From positions 1 through 64,000 of the forward strand of contig DVMW01000028.1 in assembly GCA_018714805.1 (NCBI GenBank): a stretch of DNA of 64,000 nucleotides. Direction: 5' to 3'. Numbering within the stretch: the stretch's first letter is position 1; the number at the start of each line of letters is the position of its first letter. The position numbers and the translations under genes were made by a program. The notes under the pieces are model-generated. The model was not told the DNA's origin and searched no databases. It saw only the letters and a program-made list of their open reading frames with translations. Shown here one piece after another: positions 17,191-24,361 of the stretch. The DNA is from Candidatus Fimenecus excrementigallinarum. Lineage in GTDB: Bacteria; Bacillota; Clostridia; Oscillospirales; Acutalibacteraceae.

Positions 17191-20121
17191 ATGCAAAAGT
17201 ACAAAAAGCTGTTTGGTGTCCTCCTGTCTGTTTTGATGGTCCTGTCCGCGGTGTCGGTCGGGCTCGTCGCGATGGCACAGGAGCCGGACGGCGCGGTCTC
17301 GGCGCTCGAAGCCAAGATTACCGCGTTCAACGGCAACATGGACACTGCCACGCCTACGGACGCGGACAAGGCCGCCTATGACGAGCTTGTCAGCGGCTTC
17401 AAGGCGCTGACGGACGAGCAGAAGAACAGCATCGACATCGTTGCGCTTGACAAGCTCACGCAGCTGATGTACACCTATCAGTGCGCGGTAGCCTCCAACG
17501 GCTCCAGCTATGTGCCCTCTGCCACCAGAAAAGATGTGTCGAAGGCAATCGTAGCCGAGCTCAACGCGCCCGACCTCAACGCGGCGCAGGCGGCTGTGGA
17601 TGACGGCATCCTCAGCGCGGCTGCGGACAAGGCGATTGAGCTGTTCAAGGGCCTTTCCTACAACGCGCGCGTTATTGCCGGCACGGCGTATTCGAGCTAC
17701 GGTCTGTTCTACTATGGTATGAACGCGGATTCGAACTATCAGGCCGGCGCGTTCTACAACCTGGTCAACAAAATTTTCAGCGATGTGAAAAAAGCTGACC
17801 CGTACCCGACGGACGGCCGTCCGAGCTCCGGCGATTATGACGGCGGCTCCAAAGACCCGCAGTATGTTGCGGACTACCGTGCGTATAACCTTGCGAAGAA
17901 TGCGCACGAAGACGCCCAGCTGCTGGAAGCCATCAACCAGGCGGTCGAAAAGACCGGCGCTGCGGAATATGCCGGCCTTGCGAACTACATCAAGGAAGCA
18001 TCCGCGGCGGTGCAGGCTTTCAAGACCAACAAGGATTACCAGCCGTCTATCAAGGCGCTGGAAACCTACAACGCGCTGGACGTCGCGGCACAGAATGCGG
18101 TACGCGGCCTGCGCTGCTATGCTTGCACCTATGCTGAGTATACCACCGAAACCTCCACTTCTCCCAAGCATCTTTATGCGAGAGAGCTGACCGCGCTTGT
18201 CAGCGACTATGCAAAGTATGCGGACATCGCGGCGTTCGAGACCTACATTCAGGCGATTGACGAGCCGTATACCTACGCGATTTACGAGGAAGCCCGCGCG
18301 AAGTACGACGCGCTTCCCCAATCCCTTCTCGGCGAGCTTTCCGCAGAAGCGGCCGCCAAGATTGACGCGATTACCTATTACGGCCTGACCCATGCGCAGT
18401 CGACGGAAACCCCGGAATTCCCGGCGTTCACCCGCACGGCGGTTACCTATCCGTCCGGCGCTTCCTATGACAAGGTCACGAGCTCCATCCCGAAGATGAA
18501 CACGCTCGTCCAGCAGATTGTTTCCCTCATTAAGGGCGGCGATTTGCAGGCGACCATTCAGGGCCTTTACACGAACGCGAGCGTTTCGGCAGTCGCGCAG
18601 GCAATTGGCCCGCTGCTCAACTCGCTTGGCATTGGCACGGTGAATCCGTCCCACCTTCTGAACCGCATGGCGACCGCCAATGAGGACGGCACCTACACGG
18701 CGATTAACCCCGAATGGCAGGGCGCTGTGGATGCGCTGAAGCAGGCGGTTGACGCCGGCGACGTCTGGGTGGACGACAACCCGAATGACAACATTGTCAA
18801 GGGCGTCAACTACAAGGACGGCGACTGGTTCCTGGACGGCGACAAGGAAGGCTTCAGCAGAGCGATTGCACAGCATCTGACGCTGCTCATGGAAATGAAG
18901 GTCAGCATCATCAATGTTGGCAGTATGCTTTTCAGCTCGCTTCAGTTTGAAAACGAATACGATTTCGAAGACAATACGTATGAGCAGGGCTCCTACGAAA
19001 ACATTGTCCACATCTTTGAGGCGCTCGGCATCCCCTGCATGGATTCCGTGACCTATTCCGAAGCGGTGGACGCGGCGCAAACGGATGACGAAAAGATTGT
19101 CGCCCGCTTCGCCCCCATCCTCGATGCGGTCTTTGATTTCCTGGATACCTTCGCGGCGGCGCCGGTAACGACGCTTCTGGACTTCCTGCCGAACCTCGCG
19201 ACGGCGCTTAACAACGGCACGCTCAACGACAACGTGCAGGCGATTGTCGGCAGAATTTCCGGTCTGCTTGGTCTTGCGGGTGTACAGCTGCCCACGCTGG
19301 ACTTCACCGCGGAAGGCATCTTTGACACCCTCGGCGGCCTTGGGCTGGAAGGCATCAGCTACGACCCCGGCAGCGTCAACAGCAGCGGCGTTCCGAATTA
19401 CCCGAACACCGGCTCTCTGTCGATTACGATTGAAATGGAGGATGCCTCCTCCGGCACCAAGACGCCTGTCACGCTGACCATTCAGGAAGCGGACTTCATC
19501 CAGTTCTGCAAGGATATGGCGGGCTGCGGTGAGCAGGTTGTGACCGACAGCATTTGCCTGGACAGCGCAAAGCGTGTGACCATCGACGCCGACCAGGCTG
19601 ACGCGTTCGTCACGCTTGTCCGCTTCGTCTATGACGATGTTCTCATGAAGAACACCGCGGCCGTGAAGGAGATTATCAACTCGATGAACGCGGAAGTCGG
19701 TTCTCTCCTTGGCCCCGTGATTGACGTTATTCAGCAGGTTCTCCCGGCTGACGCGGCCATCGTCGCGCTCGTCACCATCGCGGACCCGCTCGCGGGCACC
19801 GGCGACATCGGCGGCGGCCTGGATGACATCGGCAGCATCTTTGACCAGATTCGCGACTTCTTTGCGAACCTCTTCAACGGCGGTGTTGACCTTGGCGACG
19901 TCCCGATTATCGGCGACATCGTGGACGGCATCGGCGGCCTCTTCGGCGGCAGCGATGACACCACCACCTCCGGCGACGGCACGGAACAGACCGGCGACCC
20001 GAATATCCCGGCCGGCGGCTCCGTTGCGGGCGCTGTCACGAGCGCTATCGCGCTTGCAGCCGGTGCGGCTATCGTCCTCGGCGCGGTGAAGGTTCGCCGC
20101 AGCCGTGAGGAAGATATGTAA
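17191..20121 (+). CDS. Large secreted, membrane-anchored protein of unknown function
   Basis: This 976-residue protein starts with a signal peptide (KKLFGVLLSVLMVLSAVSVG, cleavage near residue 29). It ends with one hydrophobic helix followed by KVRRSREEDM, the layout of a cell-surface protein held by a C-terminal membrane anchor. No LPxTG is present; NIPAGG precedes the helix. The middle is rich in A, D, T and Y and predicted-helical. Residues ~700-925 hold glycine-rich LGGLGLEG and IGGGLDDIGS-type segments, and a GTEQTGDPN linker precedes the anchor. I recognise no catalytic domain. It is monocistronic, with a very strong promoter, a palindrome in its leader and its own terminator, so an abundant envelope protein is likely. 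Confidence 0.85.
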   Translation: MQKYKKLFGVLLSVLMVLSAVSVGLVAMAQEPDGAVSALEAKITAFNGNMDTATPTDADKAAYDELVSGFKALTDEQKNSIDIVALDKLTQLMYTYQCAVASNGSSYVPSATRKDVSKAIVAELNAPDLNAAQAAVDDGILSAAADKAIELFKGLSYNARVIAGTAYSSYGLFYYGMNADSNYQAGAFYNLVNKIFSDVKKADPYPTDGRPSSGDYDGGSKDPQYVADYRAYNLAKNAHEDAQLLEAINQAVEKTGAAEYAGLANYIKEASAAVQAFKTNKDYQPSIKALETYNALDVAAQNAVRGLRCYACTYAEYTTETSTSPKHLYARELTALVSDYAKYADIAAFETYIQAIDEPYTYAIYEEARAKYDALPQSLLGELSAEAAAKIDAITYYGLTHAQSTETPEFPAFTRTAVTYPSGASYDKVTSSIPKMNTLVQQIVSLIKGGDLQATIQGLYTNASVSAVAQAIGPLLNSLGIGTVNPSHLLNRMATANEDGTYTAINPEWQGAVDALKQAVDAGDVWVDDNPNDNIVKGVNYKDGDWFLDGDKEGFSRAIAQHLTLLMEMKVSIINVGSMLFSSLQFENEYDFEDNTYEQGSYENIVHIFEALGIPCMDSVTYSEAVDAAQTDDEKIVARFAPILDAVFDFLDTFAAAPVTTLLDFLPNLATALNNGTLNDNVQAIVGRISGLLGLAGVQLPTLDFTAEGIFDTLGGLGLEGISYDPGSVNSSGVPNYPNTGSLSITIEMEDASSGTKTPVTLTIQEADFIQFCKDMAGCGEQVVTDSICLDSAKRVTIDADQADAFVTLVRFVYDDVLMKNTAAVKEIINSMNAEVGSLLGPVIDVIQQVLPADAAIVALVTIADPLAGTGDIGGGLDDIGSIFDQIRDFFANLFNGGVDLGDVPIIGDIVDGIGGLFGGSDDTTTSGDGTEQTGDPNIPAGGSVAGAVTSAIALAAGAAIVLGAVKVRRSREEDM

Positions 20122-20196
20122 CCCTTAACAACTTCTGGGGCGGACAGCCCACAGCCGCAGGTCGGCTGTTCGCCCGGTTTGCAATACCCCCTCTTA

Positions 20197-20237
20197 GCCG
20201 CGCTGCCTCTTCCCGGGCAGCGCGGCACTCCTTTTTT
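20197..20237 (+). terminator. Terminator of the surface-protein gene
   Basis: GCCGCGCTGCC pairs perfectly with GGCAGCGCGGC; six T follow after a six-base spacer. Confidence 0.8.
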
Positions 20238-20250
20238 CTGCGAAATGCGT

Positions 20251-20292
20251 AACGGCGGGGTATTCCCATGTAAAGGGAATACCCCCGCCGTT
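20251..20292. other. Long bulged hairpin downstream of the surface-protein gene
   Basis: AACGGCGGGGTATTCCC pairs with GGGAATACCCCCGCCGTT with one bulged base around a seven-base loop. No T run follows. It forms the border between the terminator and the repeat cluster. Confidence 0.6.
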
Positions 20293-20311
20293 GGAATTCA
20301 ATATCAGAACG

Positions 20312-20542
20312 CACAAATCAGATGTACTCTTTCCTCCCTCTGACGAGGGAGGTGGCACGCGCGCAGCGCGTGACGGAGGGAGAGATAGGACAGAAGCCAG
20401 AACGCGTAGTGGCAGGCTTCCATGCCTGCCTACGTTTCGTCCGACGCGGACACACGTCCCAGCTGTGATGAAAATAAATCCATACAGCGGTAGGGGCGGG
20501 ACTCCGTGCCCGCCCGTACCCAGTCCGACACGGACACACGTG
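20312..20542 (+). repeat. Composite intergenic repeat, second copy
   Basis: It begins with CCTCCCTCTGACGAGGGAGG. A variable stem CACGCGC/GCGCGTG (20356-20372) and CGGAGGGAGAGA follow. Two tandem versions of the second module come next: GTAGTGGCAGGC/GCCTGCCTAC near 20406-20433 and GTAGGGGCGGG/CCCGCCCGTAC near 20491-20521, each followed by a GTCCGAC-CGGACACACGT block. No gene is present. Confidence 0.8.
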
Positions 20543-20766
20543 CCGGCTGCGATGAAACCAAAAGTCAGATGAAACCTTTCCTCCCTCTGACGAGGGAGGT
20601 GGGTCGGCGGCTTTGCCGCCGAGCCGGAGGGAGAGACAAGTCTGATGAGACTTTTTATTTTTTCTCTCCCCCCAGTCTCGCCTCATTGCATTCGGCTCGC
20701 CAGCCCCCTCGTCAGAGGGGGCAAAGAGTGCGTTCTGACCTCTGACATCTGACCTCTGAATTCTGA
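20543..20766 (-). repeat. Composite intergenic repeat, third copy, inverted
   Basis: Read on the minus strand this copy has the same module order as 16519-16760: TCAGA-type tandem units (20735-20766), hairpin GCCCCCTCTGACGAGGGGGC (20703-20722), then TCTCTCCCTCCG, a variable stem TCGGCGGC/GCCGCCGA (20604-20622), the CTCCCTCGTCAGAGGGAG hairpin, and the 26-nt block shared with 148-173. With the previous copy it fills the 700-base gap before the ZIP gene. Confidence 0.8.
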
Positions 20767-20835
20767 CCGGAAAGCCCGCCACTACGCGTCCTGCCATCGT
20801 CCTTCATATTCCGTCTGATTTCCACGCGCTTCCTG

Positions 20836-20864
20836 TTGCAATTTCGTCCCGTTTTGTATAGAAT
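20836..20864 (+). promoter_or_regulatory. SigA-type promoter of the ZIP transporter gene
   Basis: TTGCAA (20836-20841), a 17-nt spacer and TAGAAT (20859-20864), about 30 bases before the start codon. Confidence 0.7.
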
Positions 20865-20894
20865 GGAAAAGAACGAAAGGGGAGGCGAAACGGT

Positions 20895-21650
20895 ATGCGC
20901 ATGGTGCTTTTGACCGCGCTCGGCGTGGGCGGCTCGACGGTTGTCGGTGCGCTGCTGGGCTTTATGTTTCGCAAAATTCCACACAAGTGGAACGACATCA
21001 TTTTAAGCTTTGCCGCCGGGGTGATGCTCTGCGCCGCCATTACGGGGCTTATTTTCCCCGCGGTCGAGCAAACGGGCCTGCGCGGGATTTGGCAGGTGGT
21101 GCTCGGGGTGCTGGCGGGCGCGGCGTTTTTGAATCTCATGGACAGACTTGTCCCGCACCTGCACCATCTTTCCGGCCTCGACCGGGAGGCGCACACGCAC
21201 AACGGTTCGGTCGACAAGGTGCTTTTGTTCGTCCTCGCCATTGCGATACACAACCTGCCCGAGGGCATGGCGGCGGGCGTTTCCTTCGGCGGAGAGGACA
21301 CCGGCCGCGCGCTTTCCGTCGCGCTGGGCATCATGGCGCAGAACATCCCCGAGGGCATGGTCGTCATTTCGCCGATGCTGCTCGCGGGCATCAGCCGCCC
21401 GCGCACGCTGCTTATCGCCATGTTTACCGGGCTTATCGAGGTCGTCGGCACGCTTATCGGCTATGCGGCGGGAACCGCGTCCGCGCTGGTGCTGCCCTTT
21501 TTGCTCGCCTTTGCGGGCGGGACGATGCTCTATGTGATATGCGACGAAATGATTCCCGAGACTCATTCCCACGGCTTCGAGCGGCCGGCCTCCTACGCGC
21601 TGCTCGTCGGCTTCCTTTTGATGCTGGTGCTGTCCGTCGCGATGGGATGA
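20895..21650 (+). CDS. ZIP family divalent metal transporter
   Basis: A 251-residue integral membrane protein, probably importing zinc or another divalent cation. Eight hydrophobic segments can be traced. The two metal-site helices carry HNLPEGMAAGVSFGG (about residue 119) and QNIPEGMVVISP (about residue 151), hallmarks of the ZupT/GufA branch. A cytoplasmic loop has HLHHLSGLDREAHTH, a histidine-rich stretch typical of ZIPs. It is a single gene with its own promoter and a terminator shared with the convergent gene. No Zur-like box is obvious. Confidence 0.9.
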   Translation: MRMVLLTALGVGGSTVVGALLGFMFRKIPHKWNDIILSFAAGVMLCAAITGLIFPAVEQTGLRGIWQVVLGVLAGAAFLNLMDRLVPHLHHLSGLDREAHTHNGSVDKVLLFVLAIAIHNLPEGMAAGVSFGGEDTGRALSVALGIMAQNIPEGMVVISPMLLAGISRPRTLLIAMFTGLIEVVGTLIGYAAGTASALVLPFLLAFAGGTMLYVICDEMIPETHSHGFERPASYALLVGFLLMLVLSVAMG

Positions 21651-21656
21651 AAACGC

Positions 21657-21699
21657 AAAAAGCCGGGCGTTCCTTTTTTTTGGAACGTCCGGCCTTTTT
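21657..21699. terminator. Bidirectional terminator between ZIP and GNAT genes
   Basis: AAAAAGCCGGGCGTTCC pairs with GGAACGTCCGGCCTTTTT (one wobble) around a T-rich loop. A and T runs on the two sides make it work from both strands. Confidence 0.9.
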
Positions 21700-21706
21700 A
21701 TATGTG

Positions 21707-22156
21707 CTACAGTCGTTTTTCCAAAATCACCCGGTCGAGCAACTGTTCGCCGCCCTCATAAATCGGATGCGGGTAATGCTTCGGGAAATAGCCCGGCTCG
21801 CGTCCGACCGCATAAAACCCGCAGGCGCGGTAAAAGGGGAGGGTTAAGCGGCTGTCGCCGGTGCCGAGACGCAGCGTATGCCCGCCCGCCGCCTTGCACC
21901 GCGCTTCGACCGCCGCGAGCATTTCCCGCCCGAGTCCGCGCCGCTGCAAACGGGGGCTTACGGCGAGGTTTTGCACCTCCCAAACACCGCCGCCCTCGTC
22001 GGTATAGACGCAGACGGCGACGGGCTTCCCTTCGGAAAACCCGACCAGCAGCACCCCGCGCGCCAAATAGCGGCCGAGCATTTGCTCGTCCTCGTCGCCG
22101 AGCAGCAAAAGGGGGAGGTATCGCTTTTTATCGGTTTGGACCTCTGCAATGTTCAT
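21707..22156 (-). CDS. GNAT family N-acetyltransferase
   Basis: A 149-residue acetyl-CoA-dependent acyltransferase of unknown substrate. The acetyl-CoA motif is visible as NLAVSPRLQRRGLGREML near the middle, followed by LPFYRACGFYAVGREPGYF, the usual C-terminal GNAT signature. The chosen ATG overlaps the stop of the upstream methyltransferase gene as ATGA; an ATG six bases earlier is also possible. Third gene of a minus-strand operon. Confidence 0.85.
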   Translation of the reverse strand: MNIAEVQTDKKRYLPLLLLGDEDEQMLGRYLARGVLLVGFSEGKPVAVCVYTDEGGGVWEVQNLAVSPRLQRRGLGREMLAAVEARCKAAGGHTLRLGTGDSRLTLPFYRACGFYAVGREPGYFPKHYPHPIYEGGEQLLDRVILEKRL

Positions 22157-22899
22157 TTGCATTTCACCGCGCGCACAAGCAAAAAGGCCGGGCGGATAAA
22201 TTCCTTTTCAAGCCCCGGACGAATTCGGACGGCCTCGGGCGAGGGCTCGGGTTCGACCACGCGCTCGATATGGAAGCCGGCCTCTGCGAGCGCCGTGACA
22301 ATGTCGCCGAACGTCCGGTGGTAATTTTCCACATCGTCCACGAACCATTTCCCGGTGCGCCGCCCGCGTTCGGCATAGTGGGCGAGCGCATAGGCGTCGG
22401 CGCGACCGTTTTCATCGCAAAGGAAGCGGTTGGACTCGTTTTTCGAGCAGGTGGTGAACGGGTGCTCCTGCGAAAACAACAGCCGCCCGCCCGCGCGCAG
22501 CAGGCGGAAAATATCGGCGCAAAGCTTCGGAAAATCGGCGGCGTAGTGGAAGCACAGCGAGCTGTACACGAAATCGAAGGCGCCGGCCGCCAGCGTGTCC
22601 AAATCCGCCATGTCCATGCGGCGGTATTCGATTTCGGGCAGGGCGTTTTGCGCTTTTGCGGCCGCGAGCATTCTTTCGGAAAGGTCCAGCCCCACCACGC
22701 GTTTTGCCCCGCGTTCGGCAAATTCGCGGCAGTTGTGCCCGAAGCCGCAGCCGACGTCCAAAACGTCCTTGCCCGCAAGGTCGGGCAGCAGCGCGCGCAT
22801 GGCGGGCTGCTCCAAAAGGTCGTTGTAGTTCGGCTCGTTTTCGCGCAGGTTTTTGTATTCGGCAAAGAAGGTTGGATTGTCAAAAATATTCTGCGCCAT
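22153..22899 (-). CDS. Class I SAM-dependent methyltransferase
   Basis: A 248-residue methyltransferase. SAM-binding motif I reads VLDVGCGFGHNCREFAERGA (about residues 48-67), followed by the acidic strand end GLDLSERML and a later FDFVYSSLCFHY motif. The substrate cannot be told from sequence. The start shares bases with the stop of the pseudouridine synthase (TGATG), so coupling is likely; the longer upstream in-frame extension lies inside that gene and is rejected. Confidence 0.88.
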   Translation of the reverse strand: MAQNIFDNPTFFAEYKNLRENEPNYNDLLEQPAMRALLPDLAGKDVLDVGCGFGHNCREFAERGAKRVVGLDLSERMLAAAKAQNALPEIEYRRMDMADLDTLAAGAFDFVYSSLCFHYAADFPKLCADIFRLLRAGGRLLFSQEHPFTTCSKNESNRFLCDENGRADAYALAHYAERGRRTGKWFVDDVENYHRTFGDIVTALAEAGFHIERVVEPEPSPEAVRIRPGLEKEFIRPAFLLVRAVKCK

Positions 22900-23804
22900 C
22901 AGGTCTCCTCCTCGAAAAGCGCCTGCAGGACGCCCGCCGGCAAAAGCGCCGCCATGTCGGTGGGCAGCGGGGCGTAAAGGTCTAAAGCTTTCCCGCTGAC
23001 GGGGTGTGTAAAGCGGATGCGCGCGCAGTGCAGCGCCTGGTGCGAAAGGCGCGTGTCCGGGCTTTTGTACATATCGTCGCCGACCAGCGGCGTGCCGAGC
23101 GACGCGAAATGCACGCGAATCTGGTGCGTCCGCCCCGTTTCGGGGCGCACGCGCAAAAGCGAAATTTTCCCGTCTGTCCAAAGCGCCTCCCAGTTCGTGA
23201 CGGCGGCTTCGCCCGGCTCCCCCACGGCGCGCAGGGTTTTGCCGGGGTCGGGGCGGCAGATGGGCGCGTCAATCGTGCCGCGGCCCTCGTAAACGCCGCA
23301 GGCTGCCGCAAGGTACTCCTTTTCGATATGCCCCGAAAGCTTCGCCGCGCCGTATTTGTGCTTCGCGCACACCACCGCGCCCGACGTGCCCTTGTCGAGC
23401 CGCCCAACGGTGCGGAACACGGCGGCGCTGCCCTTCTGCCGCAAATAATACGCCACGGCGTTGGAAAGCGCGTCGCCCTGGTGGTTGTGCGTTTCGTGCA
23501 TGGCGAGCCCCGCGGGCTTGTTGACGACCAAAAGGTCGTCGTCCTCATAAAGCACCTCCAAGGGCAGCGGCAGAAGCGCGCGCGTGCCGCCCGCGCCGCG
23601 CTCGTCGGGGAGGGTGAGCGTCAGCCGGTCCCCGGTACGAAGCAGGTCGACCATTCTAAGCGGCCGCCCGCCGCGGCAAACGCCCATGGGGTCCGCCTTG
23701 AGCGCGCGCAGGAGCCGGGCGGAGACCCCGGCGCCCCGGCGCAGAAATTCCCGCGCCTTTTTCCCGTCGTATTCCGGCGGGACCGTAAAATGCAGCACGC
23801 GCAT
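22899..23804 (-). CDS. RluA/RluD family pseudouridine synthase
   Basis: It converts uridine to pseudouridine in rRNA or tRNA. The 301 residues have an N-terminal S4-like RNA-binding segment (about 15-75), then the catalytic domain with NKPAGLAMHE near residue 102 and the active-site motif GRLDKGTSGAVV, where the aspartate is the nucleophile. The family usually has HRLD; here it is GRLD. RVRPETGRTHQIRVH is the conserved C-terminal block. First gene of a three-gene minus-strand operon, with AAGGAGGTG upstream. Confidence 0.92.
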   Translation of the reverse strand: MRVLHFTVPPEYDGKKAREFLRRGAGVSARLLRALKADPMGVCRGGRPLRMVDLLRTGDRLTLTLPDERGAGGTRALLPLPLEVLYEDDDLLVVNKPAGLAMHETHNHQGDALSNAVAYYLRQKGSAAVFRTVGRLDKGTSGAVVCAKHKYGAAKLSGHIEKEYLAAACGVYEGRGTIDAPICRPDPGKTLRAVGEPGEAAVTNWEALWTDGKISLLRVRPETGRTHQIRVHFASLGTPLVGDDMYKSPDTRLSHQALHCARIRFTHPVSGKALDLYAPLPTDMAALLPAGVLQALFEEET

Positions 23805-23834
23805 GGGCGAACACCTCCTTTTTGATACGCACGC

Positions 23835-23863
23835 TTGCGTTCTTGTGTAAATTCGTATACAAT
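23835..23863 (+). promoter_or_regulatory. SigA-type promoter of the P-II-like gene
   Basis: TTGCGT (23835-23840), a 17-nt spacer and TACAAT (23858-23863), 30 bases before the start codon. Confidence 0.65.
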
Positions 23864-23893
23864 AGTATCATAAAACGGAAACGGAGGCAAGCT

Positions 23894-24241
23894 ATGCAGC
23901 TGATGATTCTGATTGTTCCCGACAGCGAGAAGATGGACAAAATCTTAGTCAAAATGATGGAGGCGGGCATCCGCGGCGGCTCGCTGCTCGACTGCGAGGG
24001 CGCGCTGCAGGTGGTCGGGCAGAGCGGGCTTCGCAAGCCGCCCGTGTTCAGCTCGCTCGAGCAGTATCTCAAGCCCGACACCGGCAAGGGCAAGCTGCTG
24101 CTGGCCGCCATGAACACCGGGCAGATAGAAACGGCACACCGTATCGTCACGGAGGTTACCGGCGGCCTTGAAAAGCCCAACACCGGCGTGTTTTTGACGC
24201 TGCCGCTCGGCTTTTTTGACGGTGTGCGCGGCGAAGGCTGA
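23894..24241 (+). CDS. P-II-like small regulatory protein
   Basis: This 115-residue protein has the ferredoxin-like pattern of the P-II/CutA-like superfamily: a first strand MQLMILIVPDSEKMDKILVK, a helix with EAGIRGGSLLDCEGA, and a late GVFLTLPLGFFDGV strand. It lacks the GlnB T-loop with its uridylylated tyrosine, so it is not a classical nitrogen sensor. An in-frame ATG 72 bases upstream has no ribosome binding site; ACGGAGG supports this start. The next gene is a cation/proton antiporter, and P-II-like proteins often regulate neighbouring transporters. That link is inference. Confidence 0.7.
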   Translation: MQLMILIVPDSEKMDKILVKMMEAGIRGGSLLDCEGALQVVGQSGLRKPPVFSSLEQYLKPDTGKGKLLLAAMNTGQIETAHRIVTEVTGGLEKPNTGVFLTLPLGFFDGVRGEG

Positions 24242-24279
24242 ATTTTGCAAAAACCTTTACAAAACCGAAGCGCGAAACG

Positions 24280-24312
24280 CCCCCGATTTGTCGAAATCGG
24301 GGGTTTCCTTTT
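24280..24312 (+). terminator. Terminator between P-II-like and antiporter genes
   Basis: CCCCCGATTT pairs perfectly with AAATCGGGGG around a four-base loop; TTTCCTTTT follows. Confidence 0.85.
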
Positions 24313-24326
24313 GCCGCGGCGCGGCG

Positions 24327-24332
24327 TATAAT
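24327..24332 (+). promoter_or_regulatory. Candidate -10 of the antiporter gene
   Basis: A perfect TATAAT lies 29 bases before the start codon. The matching -35 is poor (TTTCCT in the T run of the preceding terminator), so this may be an activator-dependent promoter. Confidence 0.45.
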
Positions 24333-24361
24333 AGCGTGCGGAAAAGAAAAGGGGCGAACCA

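Noticed and set aside
17062-19080. A 672-codon minus-strand frame opposite the surface-protein gene
   Set aside because: Composition is that of a GC-bias shadow and the real gene on the other strand has promoter, ribosome binding site, signal peptide and terminator.
16519-20766. CRISPR array
   Set aside because: Repeats are few, unevenly spaced, inverted and hairpin-variable, with no constant-length spacers and no cas genes.
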